NCBI RefSeq assembly: GCF_037975245.1
Contig: NC_092580.1
Span: forward strand, 33,876,001-33,940,000
Length of the DNA stretch: 64,000 bases
Source: Apostichopus japonicus
Lineage: Eukaryota > Echinodermata > Holothuroidea > Aspidochirotida > Stichopodidae
Reading direction: 5' to 3'
In this document: positions 12,401-24,400 of the stretch, piece after piece
Numbering within the stretch: position 1 is the stretch's first letter
Layout: each line of letters starts with the position of its first letter
Made by a program: the position numbers and the translations under genes
The notes under the pieces: generated by a model
The model's input: the letters and a program-made list of their open reading frames with translations, nothing else
What the model was told of the DNA's origin: nothing
Databases searched by the model: none

Positions 12401-15400
12401 GATACATTGTTCTAACATTAGTTGCATGTGATACATTGTTCTATTACTTCTGTCTCATCAAATATATCATTCTCGTCAAGCCACACGAACACAATGTAAT
12501 ACATAAAAAAGACGCGATTTTAATGCAATTAACTCCATGTATAATCGATTTGGGGGATGTTTTAACAGGCCAGTGTCAATCGCCAAAATCAAGTACAACA
12601 TGTTTCACAGATTCACATGAGTTTCACAATCATCTGAAGTCATGTATGTAATGAGTAGAAATATGTAATGCCAGACTGAATAGTTTGTGTAACCACATAG
12701 AGTGGAGAATACAGGTTAATCGTATAATTTGTTTGGGGTAAGCAACAACTCAGAAATAAAAGAACACACGTTGTGAGGTGAAAGAAGGCAACAACCATGC
12801 ATGATCATCTTTCTAAAAGCAAACCAGGAACGATATCACATCCAATGGTGTTCCTTGAACTTACAAGCGTGGATGAAGTGAACGCTTCTGAAAGCATTTC
12901 TAGTCACACATTTCTAGAAAGACCAAGTCCGTACTTTGTCCCATACACCTCAACAATATATGAAAGTGTAAACAAATTCTTGCACCGGGATCCAGGACTT
13001 AAAAAGATTTTTGTTCTAAGTGAATTGACCAAACAGGACTGTCTTTTGTTGTGTCGCAAACTTGGCATGGTTTTGTCTGTACGGCAAAACAGTGCGTCCT
13101 TGCGTCATTATGTCGGCGGTTTCGAATGCCAGGTTAAAATGAAAAAATCCTAAGGATATTTATACTATGTTCACTATGTAAGTAATACATTATAATAATT
13201 TAAACACCTGACGGTTGTTATACTTTCAAGCAACCATGCTAGGCATCCTGGATGTCCTTTACGGATGACCCGGTTTCATTTGTCTTAAATTTCTCGACAG
13301 GTTAAACAGTTTTGTCACAGTGAAGATGAAGGTGACGTGAATTCCCGTCATAACCACGAGGCTCCAACTCAGCAAAATCGTTTATGTTTGGGAAAGAGCT
13401 CTTGGGACGTTATCGTAGAATCTGGGGATATCATGACGTCACAAACACGTAGGCTGAACCATGCTAAACCAAACTTCCGAATAGTTCAAAAGGTTGATCA
13501 GTTATTTGTCGTTGTCTTAGATGCCAGAGAAAACATGAAGGTGAGGATAGAATTTTTTAAGATGAATCTTTAAGAGGTCAATGTTAACCTGGATTACCGT
13601 CTAGGACGGTATATGAAATTAAGGATGTTTCGGTTTGGTTTGAGGTAACAATAATCACTATACGTTTTTGTCTGCGTGTGGATTTGATTGTGAAATGTAA
13701 AATGGCAAAGGGAGCTAAACAAGAACTCCGGTGATGACAGTATAGTAAAGTGTGACTAGCAAAGCGGCGTATGTATGCTCTGTGGGACCCCATTTGTCAT
13801 GAGGTAACGTGAAACAGAAGGGCATCGGAGAAAGTGGGATAGCTAGTGGGACGGAAGGGCATCACAGCGACCGACGGACAGACTCCTTATAGTGTGCATG
13901 TTAGTCCTGAGAGGAGTATGGTGGCTAGTGGGAGGGAGGGGTATTGCAGCGACCGACGGACAGACTCCTAATCGTGTGCATGTTAGTCATGAAAGGAGTA
14001 TGATGGCTAGTGGGAGTGAGGGGTATCGCAGCGACCGATGGACAGACTCCTTATCGTGTGCATGTTAGTCCTGAGAGGAGTATGGTGGCTAGTGGGAGGG
14101 AGGGGTATTGCAGCGACCGACGGACAGACTCCTAATCGTGTGCATGTTAGTCCTGAGAGGAGTATGGTGGCTAGCGGGAGTGAGGGGTATTGCAGCGACC
14201 GACGGACAGACTCCAAATCGTGTGCATGTTAGTGCTGAGAGGAGTATGATGGCTAGTGGGAGGAGGGTATCACAGCGACAGACGGACAGACGCCAAATCG
14301 TGTGCATGTTAGTCCTAAAAGGAGTATGGTGGCTAGTGGGAGAGAGGGGTATTGCAGCGAACGACGGACAGACTCCAAATCGTGTGCATGTTAGTTCTGA
14401 GAGGAGTATGGTGGCTAGTGGGAGGGAGGGGTATTGCAGCGACCGACGGACAGACTCCTAATCGTGTGCATGTTAGTGCTGAGAGGATTATGGTGGCTAG
14501 TGGGAGTGAGGGGTTTTGCAGCGACCGACGGGCAGACTCCAAATCGTCTGCATGTTAGTCCTGAGAGGAGTATGGTGGCTAGTGGGAGGGAGGGGTATTG
14601 CAGCGACCGACGGACAGACTCCAAATCGTGTGCATGTTAGTCATGAAAGGAGTATGATGGCTAGTGGGAGGGAGGGGTATCACAGCGACCGACGGACAGA
14701 CGCCTTATCGTGTGCATGTTAGTCCTGAGAGGAGTATGGTGGCTAGCGGGAGTATGGGGTATTGCAGCGACCGACGGACAGACTCCAAATCGTGTGCATG
14801 TTAGTGCTGAGAGGAGTATGATGGCTAGTGGGAGGGAGGGGTATTGCAGCGACCGACGGACAGACTCCAAATCGTGTGCATGTTAGTGCTGAGAGGAGCA
14901 TGATGGCTAGTGGGGGTGAGGGGTATCTCAGCCACCGACGGACAGACTCCCAATCGTGTGCATGTTAGTCATGAAAGGAGTATGATGGCTAGTGGGAGTG
15001 AGGGGTATCACAGCGAACGACGGACAGACTCCTAATCGTGTGCATGTTAGTCCCGAGAGGAGTGTGATGGCTAGTGGGAGGGAGGGGTATAGCAGCGACC
15101 GACGGACAGACTCCAAATCGTGTGCATGTTAGTCCTGAGAGGAGTGTGATGGCTAGTGGGAGGGAGGGGTATCGCAGCGACCGACGGACAGACTCCCAAT
15201 CGTCTGCATGTTAGTCCTGAGAGGAGTGTGATGGCTAGTGGGAGGGAGGGGTATAACAGAGACCGACGGACAGACTCCAAATCGTGTGCATGTTAGTCCT
15301 GAGAGGAGTGTGATGGCTAGTGGGAGGGAGGGGTATCGCAGCGACCGACGGACAGACTCCAAATCGTGTGCATGTTAGTCCTGAGAGGAGTGTGATGGCT

Positions 15401-18400
15401 AGTGGGAGGGAGGGGTATCGCAGCGACCGACGGACAGACTCCAAATCGTGTGCATGTTAGTCCCGAGAGGAGTATGCTGTAAAGAAGGTTGGGAGTAATC
15501 ACATGAATGTAATATGTTGGACTGTTATGAATATACATGGAGGTTTGATTTAATAAGCACACCTGTCATTTCGTGATATGTTTCTTTCATATCCTGAAAA
15601 AATCAATTAAATTGTTGAAAACATAATTCGTCTGTTTGAATGACTGTGATAACACAGCTAAGGTACATGCATGCTATCGGTACGTTTTGTCAGTTTCCGG
15701 TATTGTAGGCACATAAAATAGGTCTAGTTATGGTAAATTATAAATATTTTCCTAGGTAGTGTATGGTATGTCGTGCTGCTAAGGGGAAAGTAAATATTAA
15801 CTGCGGAAAATGTCACAGAAGCATTTGATGCACCGCATTGCATCTATACTCCCTTAATATACAAGAGTAGACCCCTCCCCATCTTCAGACGATGGTTAAT
15901 TAGAAGGCCACATTTTCAGTAAACGCACAACCCCATAGAAACACCTGCTTACGGGCCTGAACATTTGATCAATGCACTCTTGCTAGTTAATTCTATCTTT
16001 CAGCAATGACGATCTCTTACAAAGCCTTATCATTATAGTTCCCCTCTTACCCACCATGACCCCCACCCCTCCCCTCTCATACTTACATTATTTTACAAAA
16101 GTAACCCAACTTGAATGCAATTATTCGTTTCCGCTTATTCTTTACAGGAAAATAATAAATTCCAGCGAATGATGGAAGCGTATAAGCACTATGTATACGA
16201 TTTGTTTCCACCATACAGCCATCTTGGAGTCGTTAGCGTTAATAAGACCACTGAGAAGGTTTTCCCTTGCCTGAAACTTTGGGAAACCCCAGGCTTTCGA
16301 TGGTTTATGGACAGAGATTTACCAACAGCTCCCGTGAATCATTCCAGTCTTGGCGCTTCAATACCGAAGGCAATAGAGGTAAATATTTAGATTTAATTCC
16401 TCGTACTGTTCTCTGATGACCCACCGCAAATTTTAAGCACACCTAATTCGAAGACTATTGAGCCTTAGATATGTTTCCTTCTGGCAACATGATGGTCATA
16501 TAGTGGTTTGTAAAGAGCGCCACTCGCTCGTACACCAGAGATACAATAACGATCAAGAGATAAACACATGCATGGGAGTATTCAACGATGTCCTTGTCTT
16601 TATCAAATATTTGTTTTCGTTTTCGGAAGACTAACTAACGTTCACATAGTTCTTGAAATCACTAGCAGGTTCATACAGTGTTTTAAACGTTTAACGATCA
16701 CATAGTGCTTCAAACGTCAAACGTTCATATAATGTTTCAAACGACTAACGTTATAGTTCTTCAAAATTACTAACGTTCATATAGTGCTTGAAACGACTAA
16801 CGTTTGTATAGTGTTTCAAATTCCTAACGTTTATGTATTGCTTGTAATTAACTCAATAAAGTCGATCAATTCAACATACCGCCCTCACTATATTTGTTTA
16901 CCTATCACTAAGCAATATCAGATGAATTCACCAAACCGTCCCCGCCTAACCCGGATATGTAACTTGGTAAAGCATCTTGTGTTCTATTTCAAATGAACCG
17001 AATTATGTAGTAAATTTGGGATAGTTTAGATACATCTTTGCATTGAATAGGTTATTTTTCAGTTTTGAGCCTTAAGTACGCAATGTTTAATTTTAATTTA
17101 AGAGTATTCCAATTGTCACCTTGTGTAGAGGAAAGCTTGAAATGAAAAAGAAATGGTACTATATATTTTGACAAATGCCAAACTCACATATTATATATCT
17201 TGTAAACCAAAACAAACTAGTTAATTTGTTTCTAGAGGACAAGGATATTCAATATTCAAATTATCAGTATAGATTGAATAATGTGCAGGGTAGGTCGGCC
17301 GGGTGGTCACGACTATCGGCTAATGGACCCTCAAACGGTACCCAATTAGGAAATGATGGTGGGTCGATTGGTCTTCTCGCGGGTAGGTTTGTTATCTTTA
17401 GCGGGCCGACTTGAGGATCCTTGTTATAGACTAAACGTCATAAGTAAACATGAAAACATGTCTCTACTGCTTTTAAGGAATAATTATACCTTGCTAATCA
17501 GAGTTACCAATTTAAATGAAGACTTGTAAATACTGGTACAATGATTACACTCTAAAAAGTTCGGGCGAAATATTTATCCAACACTGACTACGTTATGGGA
17601 ACATTTTGTCTAACACTGACTACGTTATGCATGTTTACAGTCCTGGTGAAATGTGCTCATTGATACGATCTTCCTTTTGGAAATTCTCAATCTATGTTTT
17701 ATTCGATAATAAAAGTGCTATAAATCTTGTTATTATCTATTTCATTTGGCAAAACTGTAATCATATTTAAATTTGGACGCATAGTCTACACACCGTGTCT
17801 TCGTAAAATGTTTTGAACAAATAAGACTAGATCCTGTGAGTTTACCTACCAAGCTTGCAAATTTAATCTAAAACCGTACACAATTACCATACTCCATCAA
17901 ATGAACATAGTCGCAAATGCTTCCCACTGTAACATTTCTCTCGCCACTTATACAGGTCTGGATGATTTCTGAAATCTGTAAGAATTATACAATGTTATGA
18001 CACATTCGTATAGGCAAAAAATTGTCATGTGGTGATGCAATTATTCTTTTATTACTGCACGCCAAGATAGAAAGTTTAAAAAAGGACTGGGTTTGTCAAG
18101 GCAAGTCATAAGTGGCATTGGAATAGCATGAGAAATGTGATGGATCTTAGAATTTCTTCCGTTTTTCAAATAATTAAGTTTCATCCCGATTGATCCCTGC
18201 ACTCATCGGATGACTGTTACACAAGAGCAAATGATATAACAATATGTTCATGTTAGTTTCCCCTCCGGCAATAGGACGCAAAGGTTGAATTGGTTCAATG
18301 TGCTCTTTCGCTTCTGCTGATTGAGAACATAACGTTTCTTAGCAGAACATAAGACGCTTGTCACCAAATTGGGTAATTTGCCTCATTATTGTTAAATTTA

Positions 18401-21400
18401 ATTTCCTCTTTCTATTATAGCTATGTGGAGCTTTACGAAAACAATTTTTTTACAATGACGTTAGAAACTAACCTGAGAGAAGAACGACCGAGGAAAATAG
18501 TTAATTTGTTTTTACGCAATCATGATAAAACCATGACATGAAAAACTAAGATGAAATATAAGCCAGTTATTCAACAAAATGAGACAGATATGTACTTACA
18601 TGTCATACTATGAACCTTAGCTGTGAATAAGTTTATTTACATTTAACGGTAAGCGTGATTTAGCAATCCTCAATATTTCTAAGCTATAAATGAAGACAAA
18701 ATGTCTTCCACAGTGTGGCATTTGATATTCCGACTACGATCACTTGATCGTAGAAAATATGAAAAGGTACAAGATTAAGTGTTATCCTGATTTATCTGTC
18801 AACCTGCCAGTGTCAACGTCAGACAGCGGTTCATGTTAGCTGTGTGGGCCAACTAAAGCAACTCAAACTTCATACACTGTTTTGCAAGTATTCCATTATT
18901 GCTTCAAATGAATTTCTAACCACAAGAATGGGAGGAGTCAATTTCAATAGGAACGTAAAGTGACGAGCACCTCCGATGAAAGATGTGTTCACACGTTGTA
19001 TTTTTTTCGTCTGGCTACTTTTTTTTCCAGTTTTTAATCACTTGGTGTGGAAGTTCTCTAAATTGCCTTGTTTCCTGTTGACAGATTCTACAGGAGCGGA
19101 GAGATAATATCAGTGGTTCTGTCATACTTATCATGAGTGACGGAACTGATGACATTACACCGACCATCGCTGATGTACAAGATGATATCGCGAGTGCGGG
19201 GGTCGTCCTGGCGTCTTTGCCATTCAGCGCAAACTTCTCGGAAAACATTATCTTACCCAACACCGTTGACGTCAAATATACAGAATTCCTTGAAAATGGC
19301 AAAATTCATCAACGGTACCAAGGAACAAGAGTGACGGATTGGACAAGATTTATAAGGGTATGACCTGATTCCCCCATCCCCCTCACCCCCCCCCCCCCCC
19401 CGCGATGAAATTGCCGGAGAAGTTATTACTCAGAGCTTTTAAATTGGTAAAAGGGGAATAATTTCCGTCTTTACTATATCAAAAGAGAGCACCCGATAAC
19501 TGGTTTCTTGATTCTTGCTGAAAGCTAATAGAATATATACGACAGTTACAGCCTGTATGTATGTTCGTGTGTGTCTGTGTTTGTATATGTGATACATCGT
19601 CTGTGTATATACTTTTGAAAAATACATGGCGCTTTAACATGGTACTTTGTATGAGATACCTTGTAAAGAGGAAAATTCCAATAGTAATGTTTCAATGCCA
19701 TCGATCGACTCCGTACAAGATTCATATTGCTTATATGTTTTGTTTGTAGAGGACAAATACCATTTGAGGTCGATAAAAGTCTTAAGATGTTGGAAAAATA
19801 GTGACTGTAAAAGTAACGGTTATCCGAACTCCATAATCAGTGTCCTTTTCTATACCATTGCGAACAACATACTCACATCATACTCACATGTCCCATAGAC
19901 AAAGTTCGAAATAATGTAAGTACGAAAGCTCCAGAAGTGTTCTACGTAATGTGGATGAACATGATACGTTGGTCAATATGATTGTAAACAGATGCTAGAT
20001 TTTGATGTAGATTGTGATCGGTGTTACTAATGGATGTATATGGAAGAGTGGCAAGGAATAACTAACCATGTTGCCTTGTTGGGGATCTTTTTCAGATAGC
20101 CAAGGAAGAAGTGTATCTCGATACAGATGATGAGTACAGATTCCATGTGACTATCGACGTTGCCTTTGACGGTCAAGAAGTATTCCTTCGCTTCTTTTGG
20201 AGGAATAGTAAACCTGAAGTTTCTGTAACCATGGAAGATGGAACGACTTTAGCCAACTATTTTAACGACTACATCGGGCGGAAAACCAATTACTCGGAAG
20301 CAGATCCAATGGTAAAACATTTTGTTGACCGATTGGCTCATGCAACCCGGTCCATTTTAAGGAACTAAATTTAAGGGTGTGCGAATGCGTGGTTCATGTG
20401 GTTACAAATATACTATTTCATAAAGGCTAACCTATAATTAGATTTCAATATAGTTGATAAATTGTTTCTGAGGGAGCCTCTGGTTAATGTTCAGCATAGG
20501 TCAGTATCTCAAGTTGATTAGCTTAAACATCTCTTTGATCTGAATCGTGACTTACTTATTTTCCTGTAAGGACTACAATGAATAAATTATGTTTTGGTAC
20601 GTTCCAAGGTAAGCATACAGAGAGCATTAGAGATCAAAGTTGAACAGCATTTTGACCAACATCGTATCATATGGCACCTGTGACAACACAAGTTCATTCA
20701 TATTTGTCATCGGTTTGTTCAACCTAATAAAAACGTATGTAATGCTTTTCGTTGATATTTTGTTCCACAGCTAATTAACAGCCAAAAGATATATGTATAT
20801 CTAAACAGCACAGAACCATCTCCACAAACTATCACTTTTGAGGTATTCACTGGTCTCTCAGTAAGAAATGACGAAGCTCTTGTAGCTGTGAGACCTGTTC
20901 GAGCTTCCCTAATGATGTATTCTTCGTTAGTCAATGTTACAAAAGAGCGAATGATTCGCATTTACGGAACTGTCTCGCAAGTAGAACGACCAATCACAGC
21001 TTGTATCGTAAAAGCAGACGTTATAAACCCGGAAGGAGGAAAAACAACTTTGCTATTTCGAGACGACGGAAAGGGTAAAAATGTTATATATTCGAAATTT
21101 CTCAGAAAGAAACTGAACTTTTGAGCACCCTCCACCCTTAATACCCTAGTGATTATAGCGTAAAAAAGGCAGCTTATTTTTATAGTGTGTTCTCTTTTTG
21201 ATGTTTGTTTTGAAGAACAAGGCAATTTCTACAATTGTTAGTTGTAAATCCCATCTGAATATATTGTTCCTAACTCAAGATATGGTTAATCGAATGTAAC
21301 CTAATTTGGTTGGCTTAACCTATACGAAGTTATTCCAGGAAGTGGGTCACAGTAGGGGGTCTGCGCTGTCGTCATCACAATTGTTGTAACAAGCTTCATA

Positions 21401-24400
21401 ATTGGTGTTGATTTATCCATGAAACCTGATACATTTGGCATGTTTCGTTAGCTCTCAATATTTTCTATAGTTAGATTTTGATGAAAACATAAAAAAACTT
21501 TCGGCTGCATTGCACTGATTACAACATTCAACCTGTTGTTGCCAGGTGCATTCACAAGATATCATCCAAAAAAAAATATCTTTGCGATACAAAGTGATAT
21601 GAAGATATGGTATTGACCTAACCGGATGCAGTTTATAACACTGTCAGCAATTTACTAAGTATATTGAAATAAATCTCTGTCACAGCCGATTGTTTTCTCT
21701 CCAGCGAAGCTTAATGTTTCTCATTTTGTCTCATCGATGCTTTATTCAAAGATATTTTTATTTAACATTTCAACTAACAAAATGCATATCAGTTCACTCC
21801 AAAACAAACAAATACATCATACATAATTCTTCATGTCACTTTCTTCATATTACGAAGCCGATTATAGTTACGTTGTAGGCGTTTTTAAAATAAGCACAAT
21901 GTATCTTTAGTGAGTGATGCATCACCTTATCTTACGTAGGGAAAACCAATACATTAACATGACTATTGTTTTGTTACCAGGAATAGACAACCACAGAGAG
22001 GATGGTATTTATTCTGCCTACTTCACTAATTTCACGTCCAATGGGGATTACCATGTCGACATGTCCGTCAAAATCAGAAAACGAGGAAAATGGAAAAGAG
22101 TTGATGATTTATTCACTAGCGGCGCCATGACACCCAAACTAAGTAAGATTCGTGCGGTAACAGTAAGGTCTCATATATCTGTTTAATTTGCAAGTACCCT
22201 TATATAGTAGATTGGGTGTTTAAGCAGTACACAACCATGGTTTACTCGTTGGTTCTTTGGAATATAACTTAAAACTGTGCAAGAAGTCAAGCTAATGTTG
22301 GCTGACAACATTATCCTAGTTCAGAGGATATCAATTGAAGGTCACGACCTGCAAATACAAGCTCCTTCCTGTACAGCGCTGGCGCGAGGTCGTGTAGGAT
22401 ACAAAGAACATCTTACAACTGTCATCAACATGTCACGAGTAAAAGTCACAATAGTCAGATAAATAAATCCTAATAACATTTTAAAATGCATATGCGAAGT
22501 GAGATAATACTTAAAGCAGCATTTTGCGTTGGGTCGCTTTTTTCCACCTTTTTAACATGTGCATCGATTTTTTTTACATGTATCAATCATAAAACAGCAA
22601 ACTAAGATACCATCCAAGTTTCATCCTGCCAAGAGCGTTAATTAGCGAGTAATTAACGATTTATATCGATAACGAGTAAAAGTGTCCTCGACAAAGTTTT
22701 CATATCTCCAAATCCACTAGTTTGAATTCCACCAATCAGTGAATAGTATGTTTATTCATGAGCATTTTGCGTTTGGTCGCCGTTTTCTACTTTTTTGACA
22801 TGTCCATCGAGTTTTTTACATACATCAAATCACAAAACAGCAAATTAAGATATTAGCCAAGTTTTTCGCTGCCAAAAACGTTAATTAGCGAGTATTCCAC
22901 AAACAAAATTAAATCGCATTCAGTTCCCAAACCCACTAGTTTGAATTCAACCAATCAGAGATGCAGGTTTAGTTATATGAGCCGTTGCTAAAAATAGATT
23001 CAAGACTTTGCGTTGGTACAACTCCCTGGTACAACTGCCATATAGACTGTACACAAATCAAGCGTGGTGTTATATTACGTATCTGTCAATGACGTTCGTA
23101 GTGTTTAAATATTCATATTATGGGCGAGGTTTATTGGGTTCCCAACGGAAAATATCTTGGAGAACAACACAGTTGAAAGTTGCAATTTTTTCGACTTTTA
23201 TGCCACCATTTGAAGTAAAATATAAATAGATAAGCTAGTTATGTATGTCGTTATGGCATAGTGGAGTCAGTGAGGTTGAGAAATACCATAGTCGAGGACG
23301 CAAAATGCTGCTTTAAAGGAATAAACAGATGGCAACAAATCATGTGATTTGAAATGGTAGGCAATGGCATGCGTGGGTGACTCAGTACTTTGAAGATATT
23401 CAATGAGTTAATATATAGATATTGTGTTTAGCACAACCAGCAGCTGTTCTTCATTCAGTACAGTGCATTTACATGAGTCATGGTAAGTCACAACTTCTTA
23501 GAAATGTATCAGCAAGTAGAAGATAAACATGTAGTACCAGCAGGGGCGGACTGGAATAAAAGCTGTCATCATGAATATTCATCATGAGGGGACCCCAATA
23601 TATCGAAAGAGCCACCTCCACCTGGCCAAAACAAAATTGCTAATAGAGAATATGTGGAACAACAAAGTATTTGACTGACAAAAATGGTTGAAGGCGAAGA
23701 TGAGAAAGTGTTTTTTTTTAGGGGGGGGGGGGTATAAAGGAGCCGAAGGAGGGTTCAGGTAGTTGAGTAAAAGTCCCTAAAACTCCTACTTTTAAGTGAA
23801 TGGATTCGGTCTCATCTTTTATATGGTCTCATATTACATACACATACCGTAGATGCTTTCTGCCGCACAATGCCCATCGCGGATGAACTTCAAACTTGGT
23901 ATGTCGATTCATCTTATATGAACCCTAATACTTTATGTGAAGTTCAATGTTCATTTAGGGTCAACAGAGGTCAAAGTCTGAAAATCTTGTAAACACGATG
24001 ACTCAAGAAGTACATTTTCTTGAAATTCATACTAAGTTTGGAGATCAAGCTTGGTGATTACAAGAGCCCTATTGAAATCGGTAGTGGTTAAAGGTCAAAT
24101 GAGGTCAAAAGGGGCTTAAGTCGGAAATCCTTTTAAACATGATAACTCAAAAAGTATAGCTACAATTAATTTGTCAATTCTCCAATTGTACGATTTTCTT
24201 TTGGTGAAACTTGTTGGTCAAATTCAGTTCAGTTCAGTTCTGTGAAGAGGCTCTATAAGTATTTAACATAACATACAGGAAAGTGGAAAGTTGATATGAA
24301 GAATTGTTTTATTCATTGTATAAACAAAGTAATATTACTTTCATTCATTCATTTTAATTATTAACCGGATATTGTAGGTGTTAGAGCTGATTTCACCGAA

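Noticed and set aside
14007-15562. Many overlapping open frames on both strands at 14-15.5 kb
   Set aside because: They repeat at 82-bp steps and shift frame each unit; they are products of the minisatellite, not genes.
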